A stretch of 64,000 nt of DNA from Lishizhenia tianjinensis. Lineage in GTDB: Bacteria > Bacteroidota > Bacteroidia > Flavobacteriales_D > Crocinitomicaceae. The position numbers were made by a program, and so were the translations under genes. Below the pieces are notes generated by a model, which was not told where the DNA came from, did not search any database, and was given only the letters and a program-made list of their open reading frames with translations. The stretch spans positions 1-64,000 of the forward strand of contig CAMDLY010000001.1 of the NCBI GenBank assembly GCA_945902115.1, in the 5' to 3' direction. Positions 16,033 through 26,475 of the stretch are shown here, one piece after another (within the stretch, counting starts at the first letter, position 1; every line of letters begins with the position of its first letter).

Positions 16033-19000
16033 TTAAAATAAATTTCCAAGTTTTAGACTTGAATTTACAATATTCATTTTGAGGGAAAATCTGATTTCCC
16101 TGCTATATTGATTGAATTTCAAGGGATTAATGGCGTTTCCAGCACGATATAATGGAAAATACATGCTAAATACTGGTCCTAGACGCAACCCTAATCCCGC
16201 ATTAACAGCAGATTTACTACCTGAAACACCGGCATCGACAAATACACCAAAAATTTTCGGAATATATGGTAATTCAGAAAAGATACTTAGCGTTGTCAAG
16301 TTTTCAACTCGTTGGTTTCTATCATTTGCCGTGTTAAACCCTCCCATATTATTCATTCGTTGATTACTCCAAATTCCGTCTGGCTGGAACCTACCAAAAT
16401 AATACTCTTCCATGTAGATGTCTTGGTCTCCCATTGCACCTCCAAATGAATATAAAAAGGAAGCTTGATCAATATCCGTAGCAATATTCCATCCTGTAAA
16501 AGCACGAACCTCTAACCAACGTTTCTGCTTATTTCGTAGGTAGCGCCACCTGTATTTCATTTCAGAATGAACCCTATTCATTTGGACCTTGGGATCGATA
16601 TAATCAATGAGGTCGTCGACTCTTTTTCTTAGGGCATATTCATAGCGTAATTTCCAATCGAAACGGTGATCAGTTAAACTTACGCCATAATGGTATTGAA
16701 CAAATCCTCCCAACTGTTTAAATCCATTTATTCCATAATCATCCTGTCTCAATGATCCTTGAAGTAATAGGTCATGAGATGTTGGACTGAAAGCACCTCG
16801 ATTTCCCAAATTAATTTTCCAATAGGGAGCTATTGACAATAATTGATTATTTTTTTCATCTCCTGCACCAAAGTTCCTTATGGAAACACCAATTTTAGAA
16901 GACTTAAATGTATTTACAGGAAGAAAAGTATAACTCAATTCAGCAATTCCCGCCGGTCTTAGTCTCTCCGTTGAAAACTGCGGGGCAACAAGAAATTGAA
17001 ATGGATGGAACGGAATTCCCAAGTTATGTATTGCCGCTCCTATCATGAACCCATCATAAGCATTTCCACCGATGGTAGGGGTCCAGAAGATATTTGTTTT
17101 GTTAATATCGTGATCGCCGATTAAAAATTGAGCTTTCAAAGGCTCACAATATGGAAACAGTTTCTCATTCCAATGATTATTCGAACGTTTCAATTCAGGA
17201 ATATCCTTTCTAACATCTATTGAAAATCTGGAATAATCAGTGCCAATAAAAGTTAGCATTGATTTCTCTGCAGGTTCCGCCCATTTTGTTTCTGCGACAA
17301 GACTATCTGGTGTGTTTTTCCCCTTAAATGCATTCACCTCAATTGGTCCTTCTACTTGTCCCACATTCTTAACGATTACGAGTGTTGTATTAGTAAGTTT
17401 ATCCTTTTTAACGCGCTGAATTTTGTAATCTATGTATCGCGTGGTTTGAATTAAATCGGCAAACAACCAACTCAAATTATTACCGGTTGAAGATTCAATA
17501 GATTTTTTCATATCCTCAGGCTGTGGATGTTTGAATTCCCATTGATCGTAATACGCATGCATAGCTTTATCGAAAAGTTCTTCACCCAAATAATCTTTCA
17601 AGTAAAGGAAAACTAGACCGGTTTTCTGGTACATTATAATTCCATAATTTGCCGACGAAAATAAAGCCGAGTGCGTTTCGATGGGTTGATCTAATCCAAA
17701 ACCCGCAATGGCGCGGTAAGAAATGTCACCCATGTCGTGATGATCCAAATCGTTGAGGTGAAATTTCCCATTTAGAACCATATCTGACATACGCGTATTG
17801 TTAGGGTATTTCGTTTGAATATAGCGCATTTCATTAAGTGTATTCATTCCTTCGTCCATCCAGCCATGTACGCGCTCATTGGAGCCCAGAATGCCATAAA
17901 ACCAATTATGTCCTACCTCGTGCACGATGACTACCTCAAGATCTTCTTTCGAAGATGCATTTCCTATTACGGTAACATTGGGGTATTCCATGCCTCCTCC
18001 GGCAGAAATAGTTCCATCAACAGCAGTTACTTGATTGTACGGGTAATCACCATTCCACAGAGAATAATAATAGGTGCCATCGTTAATATATTCTATGGCA
18101 TGTTGCCATGTCTTGGCATTAGATGGTACAAACATTGCCCACGACGTTACCTTTCGTTTGCTTTTAGGTAGCTCAACTTCTCCTTTCAATACAGCATATC
18201 TTTTATCAGCGAACCAAGCAAAATCGTGTACATTCTTTTGGGTGTAACGTATAGTTTTTAATTTTTCAGAGGAAGCAGGAAAATCGGAAGCCTTGGATTT
18301 AGAAAGTGTAAGCAGATCGCCTATACTTGCCGCTGTTTCTTTGGCTTTTCTATTTAAAAATTTTATTTCACTATCAGTTTGTAAATCACCTGTCGCACCC
18401 ACCACATAATTTTCCGGCAAGGTAATACTCACATCAAAAGATCCGAACTCTGAATAAAACTCCCCTTGATTCAAATAGGGCATTTGATGCCATCCTTCCT
18501 TATCATAAACAGCCGGTTTTGGAAACCATTGCGTAATTTGATAGGATTCTCCGACGTGACCAAGTCGTGAAATTTCACCCGACGGAATCTTCACCTTAAA
18601 AGGAGTTTCTATTATTACCCGTTCACCTGGTCGAAGAGGTTTCGCTAGTTGCAACATACAAATATCCATATGTAAAGGATCATATTTCCACTTCAGCATT
18701 ACCCCTTGCGACTTAAAATTTAAGGAATCAATTGCACCCAGATCGCTTTCAGGACCGAAATACAATTCTGTTTGACCGTTTTTATATAATTGCTTTGCCA
18801 ATGCGCTATGACGATTTCTATAGGCATTTGGCCATAAATGAATATAAAGTAGTTCCAAAACTTGGGGGGAATTATTTACATATTCCATTGTTTCAAAACC
18901 ACGCAGGTAATGACCTTTATCGTCAAGAGTGACTTCAATCTTATAATTAACCTCCTGTTGCCAGTAGGCTTGTGATAAAATTACTGTCGGTAAAAGGATT

Positions 19001-19038
19001 ATTCCTATCACAAGTGATTTAGGGAATATATTTTTCAT
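16033..19038 (-). CDS. M1-family zinc metallopeptidase with C-terminal barrel-like region
   Basis: 1001 aa with a signal peptide (cleaved near residue 24). Residues ~30-620 are an M1 aminopeptidase unit: GGGMEYPN exopeptidase motif, zinc site HEVGHNW (373-377) and the distal Glu in HGWMDEGMNT. The remaining ~370 residues are not M1: they alternate short amphipathic strands and loops (for example YTFLPVNTFKSSKIGVSIRN, WLEVRAFTGWN) and end in an aromatic residue (LGNLF), resembling an outer-membrane beta-barrel. If so the peptidase would be fused to its own outer-membrane anchor. The peptidase call is firm; the barrel is inference. Leads an operon with sppA. Confidence 0.9.
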   Translation of the reverse strand: MKNIFPKSLVIGIILLPTVILSQAYWQQEVNYKIEVTLDDKGHYLRGFETMEYVNNSPQVLELLYIHLWPNAYRNRHSALAKQLYKNGQTELYFGPESDLGAIDSLNFKSQGVMLKWKYDPLHMDICMLQLAKPLRPGERVIIETPFKVKIPSGEISRLGHVGESYQITQWFPKPAVYDKEGWHQMPYLNQGEFYSEFGSFDVSITLPENYVVGATGDLQTDSEIKFLNRKAKETAASIGDLLTLSKSKASDFPASSEKLKTIRYTQKNVHDFAWFADKRYAVLKGEVELPKSKRKVTSWAMFVPSNAKTWQHAIEYINDGTYYYSLWNGDYPYNQVTAVDGTISAGGGMEYPNVTVIGNASSKEDLEVVIVHEVGHNWFYGILGSNERVHGWMDEGMNTLNEMRYIQTKYPNNTRMSDMVLNGKFHLNDLDHHDMGDISYRAIAGFGLDQPIETHSALFSSANYGIIMYQKTGLVFLYLKDYLGEELFDKAMHAYYDQWEFKHPQPEDMKKSIESSTGNNLSWLFADLIQTTRYIDYKIQRVKKDKLTNTTLVIVKNVGQVEGPIEVNAFKGKNTPDSLVAETKWAEPAEKSMLTFIGTDYSRFSIDVRKDIPELKRSNNHWNEKLFPYCEPLKAQFLIGDHDINKTNIFWTPTIGGNAYDGFMIGAAIHNLGIPFHPFQFLVAPQFSTERLRPAGIAELSYTFLPVNTFKSSKIGVSIRNFGAGDEKNNQLLSIAPYWKINLGNRGAFSPTSHDLLLQGSLRQDDYGINGFKQLGGFVQYHYGVSLTDHRFDWKLRYEYALRKRVDDLIDYIDPKVQMNRVHSEMKYRWRYLRNKQKRWLEVRAFTGWNIATDIDQASFLYSFGGAMGDQDIYMEEYYFGRFQPDGIWSNQRMNNMGGFNTANDRNQRVENLTTLSIFSELPYIPKIFGVFVDAGVSGSKSAVNAGLGLRLGPVFSMYFPLYRAGNAINPLKFNQYSREIRFSLKMNIVNSSLKLGNLF

Positions 19039-19053
19039 AGAATTGTTTTTTTA

Positions 19054-19061
19054 CAAATTTA
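19054..19061 (-). promoter_or_regulatory. -7 promoter box TAAATTTG of the M1 peptidase-sppA operon
   Basis: Exact TAnnTTTG match on the minus strand, ending 15 nt before the ATG at 19038 and just downstream of the terminator of the preceding gene. Confidence 0.6.
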
Positions 19062-19100
19062 CTCTTTTGACGAATTGTCGGATTAATTTGTTACTCAAAT

Positions 19101-19132
19101 AAAAAAGGGCTATCTCAATTAGAGATAGCCCT
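19101..19132 (-). terminator. Rho-independent terminator after the OmpA-family gene
   Basis: On the minus strand an 11-bp stem AGGGCTATCTC/GAGATAGCCCT with a short AT loop is followed by six Ts and an AT-rich tail. It closes the hemE-OmpA transcript. Confidence 0.9.
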
Positions 19133-19153
19133 CACGATATGATTGAAACTATT

Positions 19154-20431
19154 TTACTCTACTACCTTAAATTCAACTCTTCTATTCTTGGCTTCTTTGA
19201 CCTCTGAGTCATCATCTTCGACAATATCTGAACTCGCTTGCAAACTACTCTTATGAACAGCTTTTAGCCTGGACGCGTCTATTCCGTTTTTCACCAAATA
19301 ATTTATTGTTGCCTTTACACGAGCTCTATCTAAATCAATATACTGTTCGTCTTGGGCACCAGCCTCGTCCTCTTTAGCGTCCGTATGACCAATTACTTCA
19401 ATTGACATTTTTGGATCTTTGGTCATTGCTTCCAAAATAAAGGATAAGTTATTCACGGCATTTGAAGTGAATTTTGCTTGACCTCCTCGAAAGTGAAGCT
19501 GATGAGCTTCCACCTTCTGTGCTAAAGACATTTTTTCATCCAACTCGATTGGTTTACTATAAATTACTTGAGAAAAAGTCTCTTCGAAATTTTTAACAAC
19601 AGGCTTATAGCATTCACATTCCTCCTCTTTGTCTATCAATCTTATAACAAGGTTATCGATATAATAATAAGCGTGGTTCATAGACTCGACCTCTGACTCT
19701 TTTGGTTTCTTTACAGTTTCAAATTTCCAAGGAGTATCCGTAGCAGTATAAGCCTGATTTGGTTGAAAATTACCAATTGTTAGATATTTCTCGTCGCCCT
19801 TCGCAACATAAACATTTCCAACCTTTTCCCAACCAAAAAAACCTTTAATTATTCCTCTTGGCACTCTATCTTTGGATGGATTTAATACCAAATGATCATC
19901 CGTGTCTCCAACTTTAGGAGGCTCTGCGCCAAATGGACTTTTGGAAAAATACAGACCCAAGTTGTTTATAGCAAACTTCGAACTTTCTGCCAAAGAAGCA
20001 TCGTATGACACACAATACTTTAGACCTTTTTTTAGGGTAACTATTTCCTTACCTTTTTTTAATCCAATGGTGATATAACTACGTTCAATATTACCATTTT
20101 TTCCCGGCTTGTAGGCAATCAATCCAGCATAAGCCTCTCCTTGGCCATCCTTGGAGTTTTCTGAACCAAATACGTTATTTGGAAGTCCGACATCACCGGA
20201 GGCATCTTTCATGAATAAATCGGCTTTAACTTCTAAAGTTGACATTACTTCACCCTCTATCATTTCTATAGCACCTCTTTCAGTAACAGTTTCTTTGTCT
20301 TTGGTGTTTTCAAAAGTCATTTTGAATACTTCTTTTTCATTCCCCTTTCCTTTTTGAGCAAAAGAAGTGGTAAACACTCCAAATACAATTACGAATGAAA
20401 ACATTGCGGTAGTTACATACTTATAATTCAT
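19154..20431 (-). CDS. OmpA-family outer-membrane/periplasmic protein
   Basis: 425 aa with a signal peptide ending FTTSFAQ (about 25). Residues ~30-280 form a beta-rich domain without a family I recognise, possibly carbohydrate-binding-like or jellyroll, containing a Cys-rich ECECYK segment. The C-terminal ~120 residues are a standard OmpA peptidoglycan-binding domain: IEVIGHTDAKEDE, DLDRARVKATINYLVKNGID, NRRVEFKVVE. Start overlaps the end of hemE by 11 bp, an unexpected partner for a haem gene, so expression is likely coupled. Terminated by the hairpin at 19101-19132. Confidence 0.85.
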   Translation of the reverse strand: MNYKYVTTAMFSFVIVFGVFTTSFAQKGKGNEKEVFKMTFENTKDKETVTERGAIEMIEGEVMSTLEVKADLFMKDASGDVGLPNNVFGSENSKDGQGEAYAGLIAYKPGKNGNIERSYITIGLKKGKEIVTLKKGLKYCVSYDASLAESSKFAINNLGLYFSKSPFGAEPPKVGDTDDHLVLNPSKDRVPRGIIKGFFGWEKVGNVYVAKGDEKYLTIGNFQPNQAYTATDTPWKFETVKKPKESEVESMNHAYYYIDNLVIRLIDKEEECECYKPVVKNFEETFSQVIYSKPIELDEKMSLAQKVEAHQLHFRGGQAKFTSNAVNNLSFILEAMTKDPKMSIEVIGHTDAKEDEAGAQDEQYIDLDRARVKATINYLVKNGIDASRLKAVHKSSLQASSDIVEDDDSEVKEAKNRRVEFKVVE

Positions 20432-21452
20432 AGTTTTTAATAGTTTTAATGAATACTTTCACCTTTTCAGGGTCAATATCTGGATACACTCCATGACCCA
20501 AATTTACAATATGTCTGTGACTTTTGAAGGATTTCAACATTTTTATTGTTTCATTTTCAATCAATTTATTCGAACCATAAAGCACACAAGGATCTAAATT
20601 TCCTTGTAAAGTCTTGGATTCTCCTACAATTCTCCTAGCAAGATTAACCTCCATATTCCAGTCCAGACCTAATGCTGTACATGGTAAAGAAGCTATATCC
20701 TCCAAACTGGCAACAGCACCTTTCGAGAAAACAGTAAACGGCACCCCTTCGAAAGCCTGAACTATTTTTCTAATATACGCTAAACCAAAAGTAGCGTATT
20801 GATCTCGTCCCAATATCCCTGCCCAAGAATCAAATAACTGCAGCGCGTCTGCTCCAGCTTCTAATTGTCCTTTCAAATAGTCAATCGTCACATCTGAAAT
20901 TCGGTTTAGCAATTCATGTGCCAAAGCAGGATTCGTATACAATAACTTTCGAGATTCTGAAAAAGTTTTAGACCCTTTACCCTCTACCATGTAACACAAA
21001 ATTGTCCACGGGGCGCCTGCAAAACCAATTAACGGTACTCGATCTTTTAACTCACGCTTCGTGATTTTAATCGCTTCAAAAACATACGACAATCTATCAT
21101 AAACATCAATATTGGTATCTAATAACGCCAATTGCTCCGATGTTCGGATAGTTTTATCGAACCAAGGACCTCTCTGCTCTACCATCTGATAGGGTAAACC
21201 CATTGCTTCAGGAACAACTAAAATATCAGAAAAGATAATTGCTGCATCAACATCTAATATATCAACTGGCTGAATAGTAACTTCAGAGGCGAACTCTGGG
21301 GTTTCTACTAGTGTTTTAAACCCTCCCATCTTAGACCTCACTTCTCTATACTCAGGCAAGATTCGACCTGCTTGTCTCATTAACCATACGGGATATCTCT
21401 CGAGATTATCACCTCTATGAGCACGTAAATAAAGATCATTTTTTAGAGACAT
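20421..21452 (-). CDS. hemE: Uroporphyrinogen decarboxylase
   Basis: 343 aa, the usual length. Converts uroporphyrinogen III to coproporphyrinogen III in haem synthesis, in the cytoplasm and without a cofactor. The signature PVWLMRQAGRILPEYRE lies near residue 22 and binds the substrate carboxylates; GFAGAPWTILCYMVEG is the second family signature, followed by LFDSWAG, and GNLDPCVLYG and VNLGHGVYPD close the barrel. The -7 box ends only 5 nt before the ATG. Its 3' end overlaps the OmpA gene by 11 bp. No other haem gene is in the window. Confidence 0.97.
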   Translation of the reverse strand: MSLKNDLYLRAHRGDNLERYPVWLMRQAGRILPEYREVRSKMGGFKTLVETPEFASEVTIQPVDILDVDAAIIFSDILVVPEAMGLPYQMVEQRGPWFDKTIRTSEQLALLDTNIDVYDRLSYVFEAIKITKRELKDRVPLIGFAGAPWTILCYMVEGKGSKTFSESRKLLYTNPALAHELLNRISDVTIDYLKGQLEAGADALQLFDSWAGILGRDQYATFGLAYIRKIVQAFEGVPFTVFSKGAVASLEDIASLPCTALGLDWNMEVNLARRIVGESKTLQGNLDPCVLYGSNKLIENETIKMLKSFKSHRHIVNLGHGVYPDIDPEKVKVFIKTIKNYEL

Positions 21453-21457
21453 AGCGA

Positions 21458-21465
21458 CAAAGATA
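21458..21465 (-). promoter_or_regulatory. -7 promoter box TATCTTTG 5 nt before the hemE ATG
   Basis: Exact TAnnTTTG match on the minus strand in the 54-bp gap between ung and hemE. The spacing predicts a transcription start at or next to the A of the ATG, hence a leaderless mRNA. Confidence 0.6.
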
Positions 21466-21506
21466 AGGAATGAATGCGTACAATGGTAGATTCGAAAAAA
21501 TTGCGT

Positions 21507-22178
21507 TTACCATTTAATCTCAGGTTTTTCTATCATTCTCAAAAATTCATTGGCTTTAGAAAAGTGTTTACATCCAAAAAAACCTCTGTGACTTGATAAA
21601 GGAGACGGATGAACACTCGTGAGAACGAGATGTTTCTCTTTATCTATTGTCTCCGCTTTGGAAATTGCTTTAGCCCCCCAAAGCATAAAAACTACACCTT
21701 CCTTTTCTTTATTAATGACCTTAATGACCGCATCAGTAAATATTTCCCAACCAATACCCTTGTGGCTGTCCGCTTTTCCTTCTTCCACTGTCAAGACTGA
21801 ATTTAACAAAAAAACTCCTTGACTTGCCCATCTAAATAAATTGCCATTTTCTGGAAAAGTAATACCACAATCGTTTTGAATTTCTTTGAATATATTTTGC
21901 AGACTTTTCGGAATTGGTCTGACAGATTCCACAACTGAAAAACACAATCCGTGTGCATGTCCCCTCGTTGGATAGGGATCTTGACCCAAAATTACTACAC
22001 GAACATCATCCCAAGGACAAGCATCGAACGCCGCAAAAACTTCAGCTCCTTTTGGGAATATTTTATTCGGATATTGTTGATATGAGGATTTTACTTTTGC
22101 TACCAACTCTAAAAAGTAAGGTTTATCGAATTCACTTTTTAGTATGTCTCCCCAAGATGGATGGATTTTTACTGCCAT
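21507..22178 (-). CDS. ung: Uracil-DNA glycosylase
   Basis: 223 aa, family 1 UDG that excises uracil from DNA to start base excision repair. Visible motifs: the catalytic water-activating loop GQDPYPTRGHAHGLCFS, and the minor-groove reading loop HPSPLSSHRGFFGCKHFSKAN with its His. Length is normal. It follows the BNR protein gene with a 1-nt gap, so it belongs to the purT-M61-BNR-ung operon even though the functions are unrelated. Confidence 0.97.
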   Translation of the reverse strand: MAVKIHPSWGDILKSEFDKPYFLELVAKVKSSYQQYPNKIFPKGAEVFAAFDACPWDDVRVVILGQDPYPTRGHAHGLCFSVVESVRPIPKSLQNIFKEIQNDCGITFPENGNLFRWASQGVFLLNSVLTVEEGKADSHKGIGWEIFTDAVIKVINKEKEGVVFMLWGAKAISKAETIDKEKHLVLTSVHPSPLSSHRGFFGCKHFSKANEFLRMIEKPEIKW

Positions 22179-22179
22179 T

Positions 22180-23475
22180 TCAATCTGTCAAATCAATTAG
22201 TGCTGTCCAGAGACTAATTCTTCCTTGGTCCATTCTTGGCCAAATAGGTCTAACTTTACCGTCGTGTGCTGCAATACCTAAATAGTCCCCAAAAAAATTA
22301 TATTCATTTGGTTGGAAAGGTTTCTCTGAAATAATGGTTTCTTTGAAAGATTGACCCCCATCAGTGCTTACAGTCCAGGCGACGTCCGTTTTTAAGGACC
22401 CTTCTGGGTATGAACTCCTGTCATAATAAACAAAGTGAAGATCCCCATTTACTTGATCCACTGTTAAACAGGTAAGAAATTGATGTGTTGCTCGCGTTTC
22501 TTTATTGACTTGTATAGGCCCCTGCCAATTTTCACCATTATCATTTGAAAACATAAGGAATACATCCGTGTCATCCGGTCCATTTCCTTGGTCGCACCAA
22601 TTCAAATACAACGTGCCGTTTCTTTCACCTCGGGACATATCCGAAACAAGAAAAGGTAGTCCATTGGCTCTGTAAAACCCAGGAATATCTATATCCCATC
22701 CACCGGGGTGATCGATGATTTTTTTTTCTTGAGGCAGCCATGTTTTTCCATCATCCATAGATCGTTGCATCATTAAACCATTCGGGCCTGTCCACGTAAC
22801 GATGAGGGCATTATCCAAACCAATAGCAGGAACTGCTCCTTCCACAGTATTATCTCCATCAAGGCAATCGCCGCCATATTTCGAAATTCTCAAAGGAATG
22901 GACCAAGAAATACCACCATCAATTGATTTAGAGAACATAATAAATGAACTATCTTCTGGATTTGAAGAATCATACGCATCAAATTGTGTCCAAGTCATAT
23001 ACAAATGATTTGTTTCAGGATGAATCGTCACCCATTGCTTATCTTGAACTTTGGTTCCATTGGGTTTTGGAGAAGACCCTTTTGAAAAAGGTCCAGAAAT
23101 TTTGTCTGAAAACTGACAAACAATTCTATCCAAATGCGTTGTTTTCGCATAACTGGCAAGATGAAAATAATAAATTCGTCCCCTTCCATCTACCTTCAGT
23201 ACAGGGTCACCATAAACTCCAAATGGACTCACTAATGCTTTGCTTTTCCATGTTTTACCGGCATCAATTGAGTAATGATATCCGTTCAAAATTGATCCTG
23301 CCACTATTTTATTTGGATTTGATGCATCAATGGCGATGGAAGGTTCGCAACCTGAATATTCGTATTCAAATTTACCCAAAGGGATTTGAATATTCTCATA
23401 TGTCGCTTGCGCAATCACTACAGATTGCCCAAGTATTAAAATACTAACGAAGCCAATAATTAAATAATATCGCAT
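22180..23475 (-). CDS. Secreted sialidase-like BNR/Asp-box protein
   Basis: 431 aa with a signal peptide ([18 protein letters not shown], cleavage near 23). At least five Asp-boxes of the form SxDxGxxW are visible (SIDAGKTW, SIDGGISW, SMDDGKTW, SNDNGENW, STDGGQSF), pointing to a six-bladed beta-propeller of the sialidase/exo-alpha-glycosidase superfold. Sialidase catalytic residues were not identified, and Asp-box propellers also occur in non-enzymes. The 5' end overlaps the M61 gene by 32 bp. A surface or periplasmic glycan-related role is possible but not shown. Confidence 0.8.
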   Translation of the reverse strand: MRYYLIIGFVSILILGQSVVIAQATYENIQIPLGKFEYEYSGCEPSIAIDASNPNKIVAGSILNGYHYSIDAGKTWKSKALVSPFGVYGDPVLKVDGRGRIYYFHLASYAKTTHLDRIVCQFSDKISGPFSKGSSPKPNGTKVQDKQWVTIHPETNHLYMTWTQFDAYDSSNPEDSSFIMFSKSIDGGISWSIPLRISKYGGDCLDGDNTVEGAVPAIGLDNALIVTWTGPNGLMMQRSMDDGKTWLPQEKKIIDHPGGWDIDIPGFYRANGLPFLVSDMSRGERNGTLYLNWCDQGNGPDDTDVFLMFSNDNGENWQGPIQVNKETRATHQFLTCLTVDQVNGDLHFVYYDRSSYPEGSLKTDVAWTVSTDGGQSFKETIISEKPFQPNEYNFFGDYLGIAAHDGKVRPIWPRMDQGRISLWTALIDLTD

Positions 23476-25219
23476 TGGAGGAGTTTGCTAATGAAGTAAA
23501 TTGAAACTGAGGTTTGCTATACAATGAGTTATGTATGGGTATGGAAAATAATTTCTGATCTCTTGAAATTAACAACTCTGCTTTGCCGGTTTCCCCCATT
23601 TGATCGATTATATCCTCGAGGAAATACTCATCCGCACGAAAACCATTGCAACCAAGAATTTCGTCTCCTACGGACAATCCACAGGACTCAGCAGCGGAAT
23701 TGGCTCGAATACCTTTTATTTTGATATTTCCTCCACTAGATACAAAGGAAGCCCCAAATGTATATGTCCCACTTGTATTCATTTTAACATTAACACCAAT
23801 TGTTTCAAAGACAGTCGAAAATGGTAAAATTTCTACACCGTCGATATACTTTTCAAAGAATGATGTCAACTCTTGACCCGTAAATTGCTCCAATGCTTGT
23901 TTAAACTCATCTACCGTAAAACCCCTTTTTTCCTCCACAAAATAGCGCATGTATAAATACTGCATGAGATGATCTAGGCACTGCTTTCCCGCGGAATAGT
24001 CAATGATCATTGCATCAAAAACGGCAGCCAAAAGAGCACCTCGTGTATAATAGGTCATGGAGGTATTTGAACTGTTTTCATTAGGTCGATAGGCCTTTAT
24101 CCATGCATCAAAACTAGCATGCGCAACGGGTTGAACTCGAGCACCCACCGAACCTTCTACGTAATTTGCAAAACCTTGAATTTTCGCTAACATCGTTTCT
24201 TTTGAGTAATAACCTGCTCTTCTTAGAATCAATTCATCATAATAGGAGGTAAACCCTTCCATTACCCATAATAGGCTTGTATAATTCTCCTCTCCATAGT
24301 TGAATGGTCCTAATTCAATTGGTCGTATTCGTTTTACATTCCATAGGTGGAAATACTCATGGGCAACAAGATTCAGAAATCCGATATAATCATTGCCATA
24401 TTGCCATCTATTAACACTCAATACGGTAGAGTTTGCATGTTCTAATCCCCCCTGCCCGTCGGTAACATTGTGTATTATAAACAGGTACTCTTTATTGGGA
24501 TTGAAACCAAAAACATCTGTACATTCCTGTACAATTTTAGCCATGTCAACTTTTAGATCTTTAATAGAATAATTACCCTCACCATATAAGGCTACCGTAT
24601 GTTTTACACCAGCCGCGTCGAAAGTGAATTCCTCTTGGTTTCCAATTTCAATTGGGCAATCCACCAAGTGGTCATAATCCTGAAATTCAAAGGTTTGTTG
24701 ACCATCGGCTGATTTTGAGAATTGAGCCAGTCCTAACGCTGTAGTGACTTTCTTAAACGTACTGTGAGGATAAATATTTACTTTTCCTTTGTTACTCATC
24801 AATTCATCAACATACATAAACACACCGCTGCCACTGACAAAACCATGTGTCAAATCCAAAAAGGAGGTTCTAACCGAAAGTTCAAAGGCATATACCTCGT
24901 ATTTCACACGCACAAACGAGGAATTCTTTGAATAAATAGTCCATTCGTTTTTTTTCTTTTTCTCTACTTTGATCTCTTTCCCTTTTGCATCGTAAGCTCT
25001 TACGAGATTTATATTTTTGGAAAACTCTCGAACCAAATAAGACCCCGGAGCCCAAACTGGTAATTTAATTTCGAAAGATGATTTTTTAAAATCCTCAACA
25101 TCCATTTCAATCTGGTAGTAATGATTTTGAGGTTGTAGCATACGCAAATGATATGTTATCTTCTGAGAAAAACCCATAAATCCAAATGCTAAAAAACATA
25201 TAGTCAATAATCCTCTCAT
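23444..25219 (-). CDS. M61 glycyl aminopeptidase-family metallopeptidase with PDZ domain
   Basis: 591 aa with a signal peptide. N-terminal beta domain (M61 N), then the gluzincin catalytic domain with the zinc motif HEYFH (287-291) in [16 protein letters not shown] and the downstream [13 protein letters not shown] carrying the third ligand Glu. A PDZ domain follows near 470-560 ([21 protein letters not shown]). These periplasmic enzymes remove N-terminal Gly or Ala. The start overlaps purT as ATGA. The end overlaps the BNR gene. Confidence 0.93.
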   Translation of the reverse strand: MRGLLTICFLAFGFMGFSQKITYHLRMLQPQNHYYQIEMDVEDFKKSSFEIKLPVWAPGSYLVREFSKNINLVRAYDAKGKEIKVEKKKKNEWTIYSKNSSFVRVKYEVYAFELSVRTSFLDLTHGFVSGSGVFMYVDELMSNKGKVNIYPHSTFKKVTTALGLAQFSKSADGQQTFEFQDYDHLVDCPIEIGNQEEFTFDAAGVKHTVALYGEGNYSIKDLKVDMAKIVQECTDVFGFNPNKEYLFIIHNVTDGQGGLEHANSTVLSVNRWQYGNDYIGFLNLVAHEYFHLWNVKRIRPIELGPFNYGEENYTSLLWVMEGFTSYYDELILRRAGYYSKETMLAKIQGFANYVEGSVGARVQPVAHASFDAWIKAYRPNENSSNTSMTYYTRGALLAAVFDAMIIDYSAGKQCLDHLMQYLYMRYFVEEKRGFTVDEFKQALEQFTGQELTSFFEKYIDGVEILPFSTVFETIGVNVKMNTSGTYTFGASFVSSGGNIKIKGIRANSAAESCGLSVGDEILGCNGFRADEYFLEDIIDQMGETGKAELLISRDQKLFSIPIHNSLYSKPQFQFTSLANSSNAILFNYWLR

Positions 25220-26376
25220 TTAACCTTTATTTTAGATGAAACATTTTTGGCAATCTCAACAAGGTCTTTTACCCCTTGTTCTCCATATGAAAGAGCCACT
25301 CCCATTCTTCTGAAGGGCCGTGAATTTGGTTTTCCAAATAGCTTAAAATCAGTATCTGGAACTTTCGCCGCTTCATCCAATCCTTCAAAAATGGGAAAGT
25401 CCGATGACTCGTGGTGTGCAAGTACTACTGCACTTGCACCATTGCGTAAGAGTCTGATTGTCGGAATCGGTAAACCGAGTATGGCTCTTGCGTGAAGTTC
25501 AAATTCAGAAAAATTCTGCGTCCCTGCAAGAGTTACCATACCAGTATCGTGTGGTCTTGGGGACAATTCAGAAAAATACGCTCCTTCTTGCGTGATAAAA
25601 AATTCCACCCCCCAAATTCCATTTCCTCCCAGGGCGTCTGTTACTAGTCTTGCCATCTCTTGCGCTTCTTTCAAATGAGCACTTTCCATAGGCATTGGCT
25701 GCCAACTTTCTTGGTAGTCTCCCCTCTCTTGTCGATGACCAATAGGTGGACAAAAAAGTGTTTCTCCATGCTGCTGTGTTACGGTGAGGAGCGTTATTTC
25801 GTAGTCAAAATTTATGAACCCTTCAACGATTACTTCTTTAAGGTCACCACGAGACCCTTCCATGGCATATTTCCATGCATTTTCAATATCATTCTCTGAT
25901 TTTATAACACTTTGACCTTTTCCTGAGCTAGACATTAAAGGTTTTACCACACACGGAATACCCGTAAACTTAACTCCTGCTTTTAATTCATCTAACGAGG
26001 TAGCGTATCGGTAAGGTGCGGTACGAACACCAAGATCAACAGCTGCTAAATCTCTTATCGATTTTCTGTTCATCGTATAATTTGCTGCTTTTGCACTAGG
26101 TACAACTTGAATTCCAGCAGCCTCGTAGGCATAAAACCTTTCTGTTCTAATGGCCTCTATTTCCGGGACTATAATGTCGGGAGAGTGCTTTGCAATAACC
26201 GAATCTAAAGCTGTTGCATCTAACATGTTTATCACCTCACACTCCTGCGCTACCTGCATAGCAGGGGCGCCTGGATAGTTATCTACAGCTATTACATATT
26301 GACCCAAACGTTGACAAGCTATAACGAATTCTTTTCCTAATTCTCCAGAACCTAGAAGTATAATTTTTTTCCTCAT
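25216..26376 (-). CDS. purT: Formate-dependent phosphoribosylglycinamide formyltransferase (GAR transformylase 2)
   Basis: 386 aa ATP-grasp enzyme that makes formyl-GAR from GAR, formate and ATP in purine synthesis, independent of folate. N-terminal [21 protein letters not shown] and [12 protein letters not shown] bind the substrate; [17 protein letters not shown] is the ATP-grasp loop; [27 protein letters not shown] is the metal and catalytic region (only shown in part). First gene of a purT-M61-BNR-ung operon. Its -7 box ends 4 nt before the ATG. Confidence 0.97.
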   Translation of the reverse strand: MRKKIILLGSGELGKEFVIACQRLGQYVIAVDNYPGAPAMQVAQECEVINMLDATALDSVIAKHSPDIIVPEIEAIRTERFYAYEAAGIQVVPSAKAANYTMNRKSIRDLAAVDLGVRTAPYRYATSLDELKAGVKFTGIPCVVKPLMSSSGKGQSVIKSENDIENAWKYAMEGSRGDLKEVIVEGFINFDYEITLLTVTQQHGETLFCPPIGHRQERGDYQESWQPMPMESAHLKEAQEMARLVTDALGGNGIWGVEFFITQEGAYFSELSPRPHDTGMVTLAGTQNFSEFELHARAILGLPIPTIRLLRNGASAVVLAHHESSDFPIFEGLDEAAKVPDTDFKLFGKPNSRPFRRMGVALSYGEQGVKDLVEIAKNVSSKIKVK

Positions 26377-26380
26377 AGAA

Positions 26381-26388
26381 CAAATATA
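26381..26388 (-). promoter_or_regulatory. -7 promoter box TATATTTG 4 nt before the purT ATG
   Basis: Exact TAnnTTTG match on the minus strand; a TTTG 17 nt further upstream (26406-26409) could be the -33 element. The spacing predicts a leaderless purT transcript. Confidence 0.65.
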
Positions 26389-26462
26389 ACGAAACGTGAT
26401 GTTTCCAAATAAGTATGTTTCGAATAAAAATATGATCTTTACGCAAATGGAATTAAATCTAT

Positions 26463-26470
26463 TAACTTTG
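26463..26470 (+). promoter_or_regulatory. -7 promoter box TAACTTTG 5 nt before the VTC gene ATG
   Basis: Exact TAnnTTTG match. The context ATTAACTTTGAATTCATG is nearly the same as at ribD (ATTAACTTTGACTCATGG). It would drive the eleven-gene array that ends at 36251. Confidence 0.6.
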
Positions 26471-26475
26471 AATTC

